Of a DNA stretch of 64,000 nucleotides, positions 34,838 through 47,450 are shown piece by piece; positions within the stretch are counted from its first letter, which is position 1, and the number at the start of each line of letters is the position of its first letter. The DNA is from Bacteroidales bacterium KA00251 (GTDB taxonomy: Bacteria > Bacteroidota > Bacteroidia > Bacteroidales > Porphyromonadaceae). The notes beneath the pieces are model-generated. The model worked only from the letters and a program-made list of their open reading frames with translations, ran no database searches and had not been told where the DNA came from. A program made the translations under genes and the position numbers. The stretch is taken from contig KQ959264.1 in NCBI GenBank assembly GCA_001552775.1, forward strand, positions 1 through 64,000. Reading direction: 5' to 3'.

Positions 34838-37800
34838 ATGATGATGATGATTGACCCCAACTGGAAAACATTGTGGAGAGGAGCTCTAATACATCTGGCT
34901 CGACAGCTTATGTATGGTGCATGCCTTATATTCCTTGGGCTCTATGCACTTTTAGCAAGAGCTCCTTATTCGTCAGCCTTAGACAGTCCGGCTTTGTATT
35001 CCAAAGGCGAAGTCTTGGAGCAAGAGCTTCTAGAAGAGGGGAATTTAGTAAAGATCGCTGTAACAAAAAGTGGTGTCTACCGTATTAGCTATGACGAATT
35101 ACGCAAGCTAGGCTTTCAAAAACCTGAGGAGGTAGGCGTCTTTGGATATGGAGGAGCTGCACTTAGCGAAAGACTTTCCCAAGCTCCCCAAAAGATACTT
35201 CCTGCCGTACCAGTCCTTCACGAAGGAGAATCCGTATACTTCTTCGCTTATGGTGCCACATCTGTCTACTTCGACAGGTCTCTTCAAAGGCTTAGACATC
35301 ATCTCAACCCCTACTCTACAGAGGGATTCTATTTCCTTGCAGATGGCTTGCAAAAGAAAGCGATAAAGCCTGCAACTCCTCCTAGTGTGCCCAACCCTAT
35401 ACAAACCGATACCTATAGTGGTTACTATATCCACGAAAGAGAGCTCTACTCGCTGAAGCAATCTGGACGCCTGCTTGTAGGAGAACTGCTGAGCAATGGT
35501 GCCTCCCTGCCATTAGAACTAGAAACTTCAAAAAATGTCCTTGAAGGGAAAGAGATTAAGCTCCAAGTAGGTTATGTGTCGCTTCCTTCCGTACAAGGGA
35601 AACTATCTCTTCTTTCAGGAAGCTCTGTGTTACTTGAAGATGAAATATTCCGTCACGAAGAGGAAACTCCCGTAAACTATCTCAGAGGAATATACCACCT
35701 ATGCAATTCGTCTTTCCAAGGAGGTGCTACAGGACATTTTTCGGCCAAGGCTCAATTTACTCCTGCCAACGAAAAAGCCTATATCGATTTTATCTCTGTA
35801 GAGACAGAAAACAAACTTAGCTACAATGAAGGGAAGCAGTTTATCTTTCGCAAGCCAACTAAGACTACCGCAGAGGCGATGCAGTTTGTATTTTCTGATT
35901 TACCTTCGGACGTAAAGGTGTGGGCAGCCCTTTCTCCGAATGACATTCGTGAGCTATCGCTTTCTGATGACAAGAGCTTTGTATACGCCACTACAAAAAA
36001 GGATGGAAATCCTATTGAGTTTGTTGCTTTCCGTCCTGGAGACGCCTTTACTCCAAGAATTGTAGGCAAGACTATTTTTAGAAGAATTAGAGAGCACAAA
36101 GGAATACCTGACCTCATTATCATTTCGACTAATGGATTTATTGATGAAGCCAAGCGACTAGGACGCTTTCACCAAGAAACCGAAGGAAAGAATGTACTCG
36201 TGGTAACAGCTGAGGAAGTATATAATGAATTTTCGAGTGGCACCCCAGACGCAACTGCATACAGACTACTTGTTAAGTACTTCTATGATCGATGGCGCAG
36301 AGAGACAGCATCCACGACTAGCGATCTTTGCCCCATTCACCTTCTGCTTTTTGGCGATGGAGCTGCCGACAACCGCATGCTAAGTAGTGAATGGCTTCCT
36401 CTAAAAAATAGAGGTGTAGAGTTTTTGCTTACCTATGAAAGTGAAAACTCACTCAATGTGAATAGCTATGTGGCTGATGACTATTTCGGAATGGTAACCG
36501 AAGGCGAAGACGCTCTCCACGATGGAGGAAAAACAGTATCCGTAGGCATAGGTAGATTTACTGTAAGGACTCCTTTTGAAGCCCACCAAGCTGTGGATAA
36601 GTGCATAGCTTATGGAGAAAACAAGCAACTTGGGGATTGGAAACTTAATAGCGTAATTGTAGCAGACAACGGAGACAATTATGGACACCTCAGACGTGGT
36701 GAATTGCTATCGCAGGTGATTAATGCAAAAATGCCCGAAATGCTCCTTACTAAAGTCTACTTTGATGCCTTCCCCAAAGAGACAAAAAATGGACTTACGA
36801 CCTTCCCAGGGGCTAAGAGGAAACTTATGAATGCTCTAGACAAGGGAATGCTTATCTTCAATTATACAGGACATGGTAATCCCTATGCTTTGTCGGACGA
36901 ACAAATCATAAAATTAAGTGATATACAACAATTCGACTATCATCATCTTCCATTGTGGATCACTGCAACTTGCGACTTTGCAAACTTTGATCATCCCATC
37001 ACCTCTGCAGGTGAATCTGCTTTCCTCAATGCTCATAGTGGGGCGATTGCACTAGTTACTACAGCACGTGTCGTTTATGATATTTACAACCAACAACTCA
37101 ATGAGGCTTTTCTTGAAGAGATCTTAAAGCGAAATAAAGAGGGTAAGTGTGCTACATTTGGAGAAGCCATAAAACGATCAAAGAATAGACTAAGAGTGAG
37201 CTCTGATGAAGGAGCCTTAGTCAACAAACTTCACTTCTTCCTGATTGGAGACCCTCTCCTCTCGCTTAACATACCTAGCCATAGAGCAGTAGTGGAAAGA
37301 ATAAATGGAAACGAGGTCGGTGGCAAAGCCATTGAGCTACACGCACTCGACAAAGTAACAATTGAAGGCTCTATACGAACTCCATCCAATGAAATTGAAG
37401 GCAATTTTACAGGACATCTATTCGTGACTATCTTTGACAGCGAAACGGAAGTGAGTACCCTTGAAGCAAATCGTCCTAACCACGCCGACAATGATGCTGT
37501 ATACAAAGACTACACAGGACTAATCTATGCTGGGCAAGTACCCATAAAAGATGGTTTTTTCTCGTTCGATTTTATAGTGCCTAAAGACGTAACCTATGAA
37601 AAAGGTGCCACTCGTATTAATCTCTATGCCTATGCACAAGAGCGTAAGCTGGAGGCAATGGGCGTAGATTTCTCTTCTCGTATCGTTACGGGTGGAAAGA
37701 ACTCAGAAATTGATACAACTCCTCCAGAGATCCGGCTTTGCTATTTGAGTGACTCTACAAAAAGAGATCATTTTCTCACTGGTCCAACACCTATTTTTTA

Positions 37801-38413
37801 TGCCGAAATCTTTGACAATAGCGGAATAAACCTTTCTTCTGGTGGCTTAGGACACCAAATAACTCTTGCAATAGACAATCGAAGCGACTATACCTTTGCC
37901 CTCAATGAATACTATCAAGCATCATCGCTGGAGCAGGGACTTGGGAAAGTCGTCTACACACTCCCGCCTCTTGAAGAAGGCGACCACACAGCTCTATTTA
38001 CAGTATGGGACGTACACAATAATTGTAGCCAAAAAAGCTTTAGCTTTAGAGTACATAAAGATCTCTCTCCACAGCTGCAGTTATCCAAACTTTACCCTAA
38101 TCCCGTGGGACGTGGTGCGCCCCTTACAATGGAGATCGTAACCAATGCTCCTGGTGAGCTCTTTAAGGGATATGTGGAACTCATTGACTTTACGGGTAGG
38201 GTTGTGTCACGAAGTAATCACTTTACATTTAAGTCCACTCTAGATACTCCAGCGAGCTACACCTTTACACCTAGTACCTCATATGGGAGCTTCCCTGTAG
38301 AGGGCTTATACTTACTTCGTTTAGTGGCAACTTCACACAATGGACAACAGGTTTTCACCACACACAAATTGGTAATCAAAAACAACAATTCAGGCCCTGC
38401 AGCCGTTGAGTAA
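34838..38413 (+). CDS. porU: PorU, T9SS sortase (gingipain-like C25 peptidase)
   Basis: 1191 residues from ATG 34838, the first start after the promoter; a run of ATG codons makes the exact start uncertain by a few residues. An N-terminal hydrophobic segment (MYGACLIFLGLYALLA) serves for export. The C25 peptidase core has His679 (NYTGHGNPY) and Cys712 (ITATCDFANF) as the probable catalytic dyad. The C-terminal region (LSKLYPNPVGRGAP) is a T9SS sorting domain. PorU cleaves the sorting domain of cargo proteins at the surface and joins them to A-LPS. porV follows, and with ispF after it the order is as in P. gingivalis. Its likely clients in this window are the proteins at 5727, 8386 and 10020. 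Confidence 0.92.
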   Translation: MMMMIDPNWKTLWRGALIHLARQLMYGACLIFLGLYALLARAPYSSALDSPALYSKGEVLEQELLEEGNLVKIAVTKSGVYRISYDELRKLGFQKPEEVGVFGYGGAALSERLSQAPQKILPAVPVLHEGESVYFFAYGATSVYFDRSLQRLRHHLNPYSTEGFYFLADGLQKKAIKPATPPSVPNPIQTDTYSGYYIHERELYSLKQSGRLLVGELLSNGASLPLELETSKNVLEGKEIKLQVGYVSLPSVQGKLSLLSGSSVLLEDEIFRHEEETPVNYLRGIYHLCNSSFQGGATGHFSAKAQFTPANEKAYIDFISVETENKLSYNEGKQFIFRKPTKTTAEAMQFVFSDLPSDVKVWAALSPNDIRELSLSDDKSFVYATTKKDGNPIEFVAFRPGDAFTPRIVGKTIFRRIREHKGIPDLIIISTNGFIDEAKRLGRFHQETEGKNVLVVTAEEVYNEFSSGTPDATAYRLLVKYFYDRWRRETASTTSDLCPIHLLLFGDGAADNRMLSSEWLPLKNRGVEFLLTYESENSLNVNSYVADDYFGMVTEGEDALHDGGKTVSVGIGRFTVRTPFEAHQAVDKCIAYGENKQLGDWKLNSVIVADNGDNYGHLRRGELLSQVINAKMPEMLLTKVYFDAFPKETKNGLTTFPGAKRKLMNALDKGMLIFNYTGHGNPYALSDEQIIKLSDIQQFDYHHLPLWITATCDFANFDHPITSAGESAFLNAHSGAIALVTTARVVYDIYNQQLNEAFLEEILKRNKEGKCATFGEAIKRSKNRLRVSSDEGALVNKLHFFLIGDPLLSLNIPSHRAVVERINGNEVGGKAIELHALDKVTIEGSIRTPSNEIEGNFTGHLFVTIFDSETEVSTLEANRPNHADNDAVYKDYTGLIYAGQVPIKDGFFSFDFIVPKDVTYEKGATRINLYAYAQERKLEAMGVDFSSRIVTGGKNSEIDTTPPEIRLCYLSDSTKRDHFLTGPTPIFYAEIFDNSGINLSSGGLGHQITLAIDNRSDYTFALNEYYQASSLEQGLGKVVYTLPPLEEGDHTALFTVWDVHNNCSQKSFSFRVHKDLSPQLQLSKLYPNPVGRGAPLTMEIVTNAPGELFKGYVELIDFTGRVVSRSNHFTFKSTLDTPASYTFTPSTSYGSFPVEGLYLLRLVATSHNGQQVFTTHKLVIKNNNSGPAAVE

Positions 38414-38490
38414 TTAGTGATTTAGATCATGCCATGTTGAGCTTAATTCGCTAAAAAGAACTTACTTTGCCTTGAAATAGTAAAACGACC

Positions 38491-39681
38491 ATGAGAAAAC
38501 AGCTTTTATACTGCAAAATCTTTTGTTTAGTTCTAGTAGGGCTACTTTCCCTAAATAACCTTACGGCTCAAGAGAAAGATGTCGCTACCGATGTGCCACG
38601 TTACAACACAGTCTACACCTCCGTTCCCTCTCTGCAGATCTCCCCAAGCGCGAGAGCAGGTGGCATGGCGGATGTAGGTGCCTCTACGACACCAGATGTC
38701 TTTTCGCAGTACTACAACCCCTCTAAATATGCATTTCTTTCTAGCAAAGCTGGAGTTAGTTTTTCTTATACACCATGGCTCGCCAAACTAGTCCGCGACA
38801 TTAAACTAATGGAGCTTGTAGGCTACTACAAAATCGGTCGAGCAGACAACCAAGCAATCAGTGCCTCTCTTCGCTACTTTTCTATGGGAGGGGTAGAGCA
38901 GTTTGACGAGATGTCGCGTTCACTCGGTGAAGCACACCCCAATGAGTTTGCATTTGACATGGGTTACTCCATTATGCTCACTCCCGACTATTCCATGGGA
39001 GTGACCCTTCGATACATTCGTAGTGATCAAAATCTTGTTTCTGGAGACACTCAAGCAGGGAATGCTTTTGCAGCTGACATATCGGGTTATCTTACCAAGT
39101 TTTTCATGGTAGGTCAAAACGAACCTATGTGGTCTTTTGGATTTAACATAAAGAATATAGGGACTAAAATCTCCTATGGTGGCAATGCCTCCTCTTTTAT
39201 TCCTACCCAGCTTCGTCTAGCTACAGGACTTCTCTATCCTTTTGATGACTACAACGCTCTCTCTTTCAATGTGGAGGTAGACAAGCTACTCGTCCCCACC
39301 CCTCCTCTTCCTAACCCCAAAGATCCAGAAAAGTATCAAAAGCAGCGTGAAGCTTATGAAAAAACTTCCTCTATTGCGGGGATTTTCAAATCCTTTGCCG
39401 ATGCCCCTGGAGGATTCAAGGAAGAAATGCAGGAAGTAAACCTCGGACTAGGTCTTGAATACAGCTACAACAACCGCTTTTTTGTGAGAGCTGGTTACCA
39501 TTACCAAAGTCCCTACAAGGGAAATCTTCAATTTTTCACTTTAGGAGCAGGCTTTAAGATGAGTGTCTTTAGTATAGATGCCTCCTACTTAATCTCTTCT
39601 GTAGCGAGCAATCCTCTTGACCAGACACTTCGCTTTACCCTAGCATTTGACTTTGATGGTATTCGCTCTCTTTTGAGATAA
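38491..39681 (+). CDS. porV: PorV (LptO), T9SS outer-membrane shuttle protein
   Basis: 396 residues. A signal peptide ends near residue 26 (NLTAQEKD). The N-terminal VPSLQISPSARAGGMADVGA and the FadL-like barrel strands are typical. The end IRSLLR deviates little from the family. PorV carries cargo from the translocon to PorU and is needed for A-LPS deacylation. It lies 77 bases after porU and is likely transcribed with it. Confidence 0.92.
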   Translation: MRKQLLYCKIFCLVLVGLLSLNNLTAQEKDVATDVPRYNTVYTSVPSLQISPSARAGGMADVGASTTPDVFSQYYNPSKYAFLSSKAGVSFSYTPWLAKLVRDIKLMELVGYYKIGRADNQAISASLRYFSMGGVEQFDEMSRSLGEAHPNEFAFDMGYSIMLTPDYSMGVTLRYIRSDQNLVSGDTQAGNAFAADISGYLTKFFMVGQNEPMWSFGFNIKNIGTKISYGGNASSFIPTQLRLATGLLYPFDDYNALSFNVEVDKLLVPTPPLPNPKDPEKYQKQREAYEKTSSIAGIFKSFADAPGGFKEEMQEVNLGLGLEYSYNNRFFVRAGYHYQSPYKGNLQFFTLGAGFKMSVFSIDASYLISSVASNPLDQTLRFTLAFDFDGIRSLLR

Positions 39682-39728
39682 TCGGAGTTTTCTTCATACG
39701 ATCAAGAGAATTTTAGTGCCCTTTTATT

Positions 39729-40214
39729 ATGGCGAAAATACCCTTTACTACTGGCATTGGTTATGATGTTCACCCTCTAGCAGTGGGCCTTACGTGCAGA
39801 CTCTGTGGGGTAGACTTACCATTTGAAAAAGGCTTTGTGGCTCACTCTGATGGAGATGTGGCTATACATGCTCTCTGTGATGCCCTTCTTGGTGCTGCCG
39901 ACTTGGGCGATATAGGGCAACTCTTTCCTCCCACTGACGATCGGTACAAGGGGATCAATAGTCTTATACTCTTAAACGAGGTGGTTGACCGACTTCACAC
40001 TGCGGGCTTTGCCGTGGGAAATGTGGATCTTACCATCCTCGCTGAACGACCTAAAATAAGCCCACATATCCCCGAAATGAAGAGACAGCTTAAAGGCTGT
40101 CTTGGTAATGAGGTGCAAATCTCAATAAAAGCAACTACACACGAAAAAATAGGATGCATCGGACGAGAAGAGGGCATTGCTACCCTTGCCACTTGCCTCC
40201 TAATACGTCAATAA
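39729..40214 (+). CDS. ispF: 2-C-methyl-D-erythritol 2,4-cyclodiphosphate synthase
   Basis: 161 residues, normal length. Metal ligands in GYDVHPL and HALCDALLGA; HSDGDVAIHA, DLGDIGQLFPPTD and the C-terminal TTHEKIGCIGREEGIA are signatures. It acts in the MEP isoprenoid pathway, upstream of IspH (17298). It follows porV as in P. gingivalis. Confidence 0.95.
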   Translation: MAKIPFTTGIGYDVHPLAVGLTCRLCGVDLPFEKGFVAHSDGDVAIHALCDALLGAADLGDIGQLFPPTDDRYKGINSLILLNEVVDRLHTAGFAVGNVDLTILAERPKISPHIPEMKRQLKGCLGNEVQISIKATTHEKIGCIGREEGIATLATCLLIRQ

Positions 40215-40235
40215 AAAAACTTACTTCACACAACT

Positions 40236-41594
40236 ATGCATTCCTCAGCTTTGGATCCGTTACAAGCACTACAAGCAATCGGCCCTGTAGATGGTCGCTA
40301 CGCCAATAAGACAGTCGCCTTACAAAATTACTTCTCTGAAGCAGCACTTATTAAATACCGTTGCCGTGTAGAGATACTCTATTTCTTGGCAATAAGTAAG
40401 GAAGTGGCTCCTCTGAAAGGTAAAGTTTCAGCAAAACAAAAAGAAGACTTATTGTCCCTTATTGACCAATTTACAATTGAAGATGCTGCTCGAATTAAAG
40501 AGATTGAGGCTGTAACTAACCACGATGTCAAAGCGGTAGAATATTTTCTCAAAGAGTCTTTTGACAAACTAGGACTTAGTGCTGAAAAGGAGTTTGTACA
40601 CTTTGGACTTACCTCTCAAGACATCAATAATACAGCCTTTCCTCTTATGCTAAAGGAGGCTCTTGAAGCTATCTATCTGCCTCAGCTCACGGATCTAATC
40701 AATAAACTTTCTGAGCTAGCGGACGAGTGGAAAGAAATACCGATGCTTGCTCGCACACATGGGCAACCTGCCTCCCCCACTCGACTTGGCAAAGAGATAG
40801 AAGTATTTGTATACCGTCTTTGTGAGCAAAAAAAACTTTTAGAGCAAGTACCTCTTACTGCAAAATTTGGAGGAGCTACTGGCAATTTCAATGCCCACCA
40901 CATTGCTTTCCCTTCAATAGACTGGAAGAGCTTTGGTGATCGATTTGTCGAGTCTCTAGGACTTAAACGCGAATCTGTAACCACACAGATATCTAATTAC
41001 GACAATCTCGCTGCTCTTTTTGAAGCCTTCTCCCGTATCCATTCTATTTTAGTAGATATGGCTCGAGATGTGTGGATGTATATTTCTCTAGGATACTTCA
41101 AGCAAAAGATAAAAGCCAATGAGGTAGGCTCATCGGCCATGCCCCACAAGGTCAATCCAATAGACTTCGAAAATGCAGAAGGGAACCTTCTTTTATCCAA
41201 TGCAATTGCGATTTTCTTAGCACAAAAGCTCCCTATTTCTAGACTTCAAAGAGACCTTACTGATAGTACTGTATTGCGAAACGAAGGGTTACCTATGGCG
41301 TATGCCGTCATCGCCTTTCAGAGTTTGCTTAAGGGACTCAATAAACTAATCCTACATAAAGAGCGTATTGAAGAAGATCTTAAAGAAAACTATGAAGTGA
41401 TTGCAGAAGGGATTCAAACAATCCTCAGAAGAGAGGGCTATCCGAATCCTTACGAAGCACTAAAAGCCTTCACACGCACAGGTAAAGCAATTGATAAAAA
41501 CTCCATGAGGGAGTTTGTAGAAGGTCTTGAAGTAAGCGAAACTGTAAAACAAGAACTCCTTGCACTTTCTCCATTCAACTATCTCGGTATATAA
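40236..41594 (+). CDS. purB: Adenylosuccinate lyase
   Basis: 452 residues. The fumarase/aspartase signature SSAMPHKVNPIDFENAEGN contains the catalytic loop. RTHGQPASPTRLGKE and FGLTSQDINNTA form the rest of the active site. It cleaves SAICAR and adenylosuccinate in purine synthesis. It starts 21 bases after ispF. Confidence 0.95.
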   Translation: MHSSALDPLQALQAIGPVDGRYANKTVALQNYFSEAALIKYRCRVEILYFLAISKEVAPLKGKVSAKQKEDLLSLIDQFTIEDAARIKEIEAVTNHDVKAVEYFLKESFDKLGLSAEKEFVHFGLTSQDINNTAFPLMLKEALEAIYLPQLTDLINKLSELADEWKEIPMLARTHGQPASPTRLGKEIEVFVYRLCEQKKLLEQVPLTAKFGGATGNFNAHHIAFPSIDWKSFGDRFVESLGLKRESVTTQISNYDNLAALFEAFSRIHSILVDMARDVWMYISLGYFKQKIKANEVGSSAMPHKVNPIDFENAEGNLLLSNAIAIFLAQKLPISRLQRDLTDSTVLRNEGLPMAYAVIAFQSLLKGLNKLILHKERIEEDLKENYEVIAEGIQTILRREGYPNPYEALKAFTRTGKAIDKNSMREFVEGLEVSETVKQELLALSPFNYLGI

Positions 41595-41683
41595 TTTTTC
41601 TTTGTCGCCTTTTCCTCCACCTTCTCAAGAGCAAAAAAGCGATAGTGCAAAGTAACAATAGCGATTGATTCAAAGAGTTTCAG

Positions 41684-41691
41684 TAACTTTG
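41684..41691 (+). promoter_or_regulatory. -7 box of the HU gene
   Basis: TAACTTTG, 48 bases upstream of ATG 41740. TTG at 41665-41667 is possible but the spacer is short (16). Confidence 0.5.
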
Positions 41692-41739
41692 CATCTCAGA
41701 TGGATCAAAGAAAATTAGTAACAGAAAGATATAAAAAAT

Positions 41740-42036
41740 ATGACCAAAGCAGACCTCGTTGCTGAGATAGTACGCAAAACTGGCCTTGAAAGAGAAGAAG
41801 TGGGCCGCGTTGTAGAAGCAGTTATGGATACCATTAAAAGCTCTCTACAGGAAGGAAACCACTATGAGTTAAGAGGATTTGGTACCTTCCAAGTACGCAA
41901 GCGTGCCTCCAAGGTAGCTCGCAACATTGCTAAAAACGAATCAATGGTAATTCCCGAACGACTCGTTCCAGTTTTCAAACCTTCTAAGAAATTTACTGAC
42001 CTATTCCTAGAAAACAACAAAAAAAGGAAGAAGTAA
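41740..42036 (+). CDS. HU/IHF-family DNA-binding protein
   Basis: 98 residues. It starts MTKADLVAEIVRKTG and has the arm signature GFGTFQVRKRASKVARN, ending with PSKKFTDLF. It bends DNA and shapes the nucleoid. The Asn-Pro at the arm tip is replaced (NIAKNESM), as in other Bacteroidales HU paralogues. Followed by a tiny basic protein gene and rng, a conserved order in the phylum. Confidence 0.92.
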   Translation: MTKADLVAEIVRKTGLEREEVGRVVEAVMDTIKSSLQEGNHYELRGFGTFQVRKRASKVARNIAKNESMVIPERLVPVFKPSKKFTDLFLENNKKRKK

Positions 42037-42129
42037 CCTTCTGGCATTATGCCCCATCTACCCCTAAAAGGTTGAAGAACGAAGATTACCTCCCCCTCAA
42101 TAAAAACATCAAACATAATTCATATTACT

Positions 42130-42219
42130 ATGCCTAGCGGAAAGAAAAGAAAGAGACATAAGATGTCTACGCATAAAAGAAAGAAAAGACTGAGAAAGAA
42201 TCGTCACAAGAAGAAGTAA
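42130..42219 (+). CDS. 29-residue basic AURKAIP1/COX24-like protein
   Basis: MPSGKKRKRHKMSTHKRKKR followed by LRKNRHKKK, then TAA. Twenty-one of 29 residues are Lys, Arg or His. Such mini-proteins, related to the mitochondrial ribosomal protein mS38/AURKAIP1, are encoded between hup and rng in many Bacteroidota and are likely ribosome-bound. Easily missed because of its size. Positions 42220-42433 before rng show no further convincing gene. Confidence 0.75.
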   Translation: MPSGKKRKRHKMSTHKRKKRLRKNRHKKK

Positions 42220-42433
42220 TCTTCTAGATGATATTCTTAGGAACTGACCGCAAAGAGGACGAGAAATCGTGGCATGATGGGGAAAAGCTTTTCTCACAAC
42301 AAGTGAGGTAAGCCTCTCTTTCCTCCAGCCTTTCTCGCCCTTTGCTATAAGTTCTGGTGTAGGACTAGCCTCCACCCCCTCTCATAGTACTAGAGAGTAC
42401 TATATCCTCCCATATAAAACCTACGAGAAACCT

Positions 42434-43999
42434 ATGGACAGCAGTATAATTGTTGACGTAACTAAAGACGAAAACGTCATCGCTCTGCTGGAAGACAACA
42501 AATTAGTTGAGCTACAGCGCGAGCGACGCAACGACCCTTGTGCCTTGTCTGACATATTTTTGGGCAAAGTCTCAAAGGTTGACCGAGGTCTTAATGCGGC
42601 TTTCGTAAATATTGGGACGGACAAAGATGCATTTATCCCTTATAGCGAGTTGGGACCTACACTCGCTTCTACAACTGCCCTTTTAGAGAAAAGTGGCATA
42701 GGCAAAAAAAACAATTTGGAACCCAAGTCTGGACAAGCTAAAGCGATAGATCCTAGGGGAAATATTGAGGATGTCTTAAAGAAAGGACAGCGTATCCTTG
42801 TACAGATAACCAAAGAGAAGATCAACACAAAAGGTGCTACGGGTAGCACAGAGCTCTCCATTGCGGGGAGAATGATGGTGCTGGTACCTTTTTCCGAAGG
42901 CGTTTCTATTTCGCAAAAGATCACTGAAGATTACGAGCGGAATAGGCTTACTTCTTTGGTAGAGTCCATAAAACCCAAGGGCTTTAAGGTGGTGATCCGC
43001 ACTTTTGCATTTGGCAAAACTGTGGCTGCACTCAATAGGGAACTACAGTACTTGGTCAATTGTTGGAAGGTAGCCTTGGAAAAACTCGCACAAGCTAAAG
43101 GTCCTCAGCGAATTCATTGCGAACCAGATCGTGTAATCTGTTTCTTACGAGAATCGCTTGACGACAGCTACCACAAGATTGTTGTAAACAATCAGCCTCT
43201 CTACCATGAAATGTGTGACTATCTCGACTTCATCGGAAAAACAAAAGAGGAGGTACAAGTGGAACTTCATCAGCAAGATGTACCAATCTTTGACCGATTT
43301 GGTATATCAAGGCAGATAAAAACTCTTTTTGGTCGGGCTGTAACCTATAAGAGCGGAGCTTATCTTGTAATAGACTCAACTGAGGCTATGCATGTAGTAG
43401 ACGTGAATAGTGGTTCACGTTCTCGTAAGTCTTCTGACCAAGAGGAAACCGCGTTCCAAGTAAACATGGCAGCGGCTGAAGAAGTCGCTCGTCAGTTGAG
43501 GTTACGCGATATAGGAGGGATAATTGTAATTGACTTTATCGACATGGATGATGCTACTCATCGTAGCGACCTCTATAAGCGAATGGAGGAGCTAATGGAT
43601 AGCGATAAGGCAGCACATACCATATTACCCCTGAGCAAATTTTGCTTGATGCAGATAACTCGACAACGAGTAAGACCTGCTGTGACAGTAAAGACCGAAG
43701 AGGTTTGTCCCTGTTGTAGAGGTACAGGTAAGACAGAATCCTCACTTTTGCTTACGGATGAAATAGAGCAACAACTTATCACCTATATCTCCGCAACAGG
43801 AGAGAAACGTTTTTTCCTACATGTGCATCCCTTTGTGGCTGCTTACCTTATGAAAGGAGTATTAGGAAGAACGCTCATCTCAAAATGGAACAATAAACAT
43901 AAGGTGAAGGTAAAAGTGGTAGAAGACCAAATGCTTCCGCTTCTTAAGTATCAGTTTTACGACAGGAAGCGCAAGCAAATTGATCCTAATCAGGGATAA
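42434..43999 (+). CDS. rng: Ribonuclease G/E family endoribonuclease
   Basis: 521 residues. An S1-like domain comes first (IFLGKVSKVDRGLNAAFVNI). The catalytic centre has VVDVNSGS and IGGIIVIDFIDMDD, and the zinc-link CPCCRGTG joins monomers. It processes rRNA and tRNA precursors and decays mRNA. The long C-terminal scaffold of RNase E is absent. The recR ATG follows the stop directly. Confidence 0.93.
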   Translation: MDSSIIVDVTKDENVIALLEDNKLVELQRERRNDPCALSDIFLGKVSKVDRGLNAAFVNIGTDKDAFIPYSELGPTLASTTALLEKSGIGKKNNLEPKSGQAKAIDPRGNIEDVLKKGQRILVQITKEKINTKGATGSTELSIAGRMMVLVPFSEGVSISQKITEDYERNRLTSLVESIKPKGFKVVIRTFAFGKTVAALNRELQYLVNCWKVALEKLAQAKGPQRIHCEPDRVICFLRESLDDSYHKIVVNNQPLYHEMCDYLDFIGKTKEEVQVELHQQDVPIFDRFGISRQIKTLFGRAVTYKSGAYLVIDSTEAMHVVDVNSGSRSRKSSDQEETAFQVNMAAAEEVARQLRLRDIGGIIVIDFIDMDDATHRSDLYKRMEELMDSDKAAHTILPLSKFCLMQITRQRVRPAVTVKTEEVCPCCRGTGKTESSLLLTDEIEQQLITYISATGEKRFFLHVHPFVAAYLMKGVLGRTLISKWNNKHKVKVKVVEDQMLPLLKYQFYDRKRKQIDPNQG

Positions 44000-44617
44000 A
44001 TGAATGATAAATATCCGTCGCAACGACTAGAAAAAGCCGTCGACCAAATTTCCTTACTGCCCGGTATCGGGCGAAAAACAGCTCTTCGGCTGGCGTTGTA
44101 TATCCTTCGCCAGCCGGAGAGTTTCGCTTTGGCTCTAGGAGACGCTCTTATACAACTTCGTTTCCATGCCTACTATTGCCAAAAGTGCCACAACATTAGC
44201 GATAGTCCTCTCTGTGAGATCTGCAAAGACTCCACAAGAGACAGCTCCACTCTACTAGTAGTAGAGGACATTAGAGATGTAATGGCCTTTGAAAGGACAG
44301 GTAGCTACAAGGGGCTTTACCATGTGTTGGGTGGCGTTATCTCCCCTATAGATGGTGTCAGCCCAAGTGATTTAGAAATTGATTCACTACTTAAAAGAGT
44401 AAAATCCGACTCCATTAAAGAAGTAATCCTAGCCATTAGCCCAACACCCGAAGGCGAAACTACGAGTTTCTATCTTTATCGGAAACTCAGCAATTTTCCC
44501 ATCGTACTTACTCAGCTCTCTAGGGGAATAGCTATGGGTGATGAACTGGAATACACCGATGAAATCACCCTTGCTCAAGCCCTTAGGGATCGATCTCGGC
44601 TTCAGTTCCCTTCGTAG
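44000..44617 (+). CDS. recR: Recombination protein RecR
   Basis: 205 residues. Helix-hairpin-helix LLPGIGRKTALRLALYIL, zinc finger CQKCHNISDSPLCEIC, and a Toprim domain beginning TLLVVEDIRDVMAFE. It works with RecO and RecF in daughter-strand gap repair. Abuts rng with no gap. Confidence 0.95.
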   Translation: MNDKYPSQRLEKAVDQISLLPGIGRKTALRLALYILRQPESFALALGDALIQLRFHAYYCQKCHNISDSPLCEICKDSTRDSSTLLVVEDIRDVMAFERTGSYKGLYHVLGGVISPIDGVSPSDLEIDSLLKRVKSDSIKEVILAISPTPEGETTSFYLYRKLSNFPIVLTQLSRGIAMGDELEYTDEITLAQALRDRSRLQFPS

Positions 44618-44665
44618 TATTATACCATAGGGCATGCTATTTTCACCAAGCAAAGCTACCTTTTA

Positions 44666-47297
<2,632 letters not shown>

Positions 47298-47384
47298 TAC
47301 CTCTTAGCAAGACACATAAAAAAAAAGAACGACAAGTGTGTAATAACAAAAACGAAGATTGTCTGACAAAAGGACTACATCTTT

Positions 47385-47450
47385 CAAATAAAAGTCTCTG
47401 AAGATTCAAACAAAAGTCTCGGAAGATTCAAACAAAAGTCTCGGAAGATT
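47385..47450 (+). repeat. Three tandem copies of a 22-bp terminator arm
   Basis: Unit CAAACAAAAGTCTCGGAAGATT at 47407-47428 and 47429-47450 (identical; sequence given as two pieces CAAACAAAAG and TCTCGGAAGATT), and a slightly diverged copy at 47385-47406. Each copy is complementary to the single right arm at 47456-47473. Confidence 0.8.

Noticed and set aside
42228..42311. 27-codon frame between the basic mini-protein and rng
   Set aside because: Has a start and stop but no recognisable pattern; too short to support.
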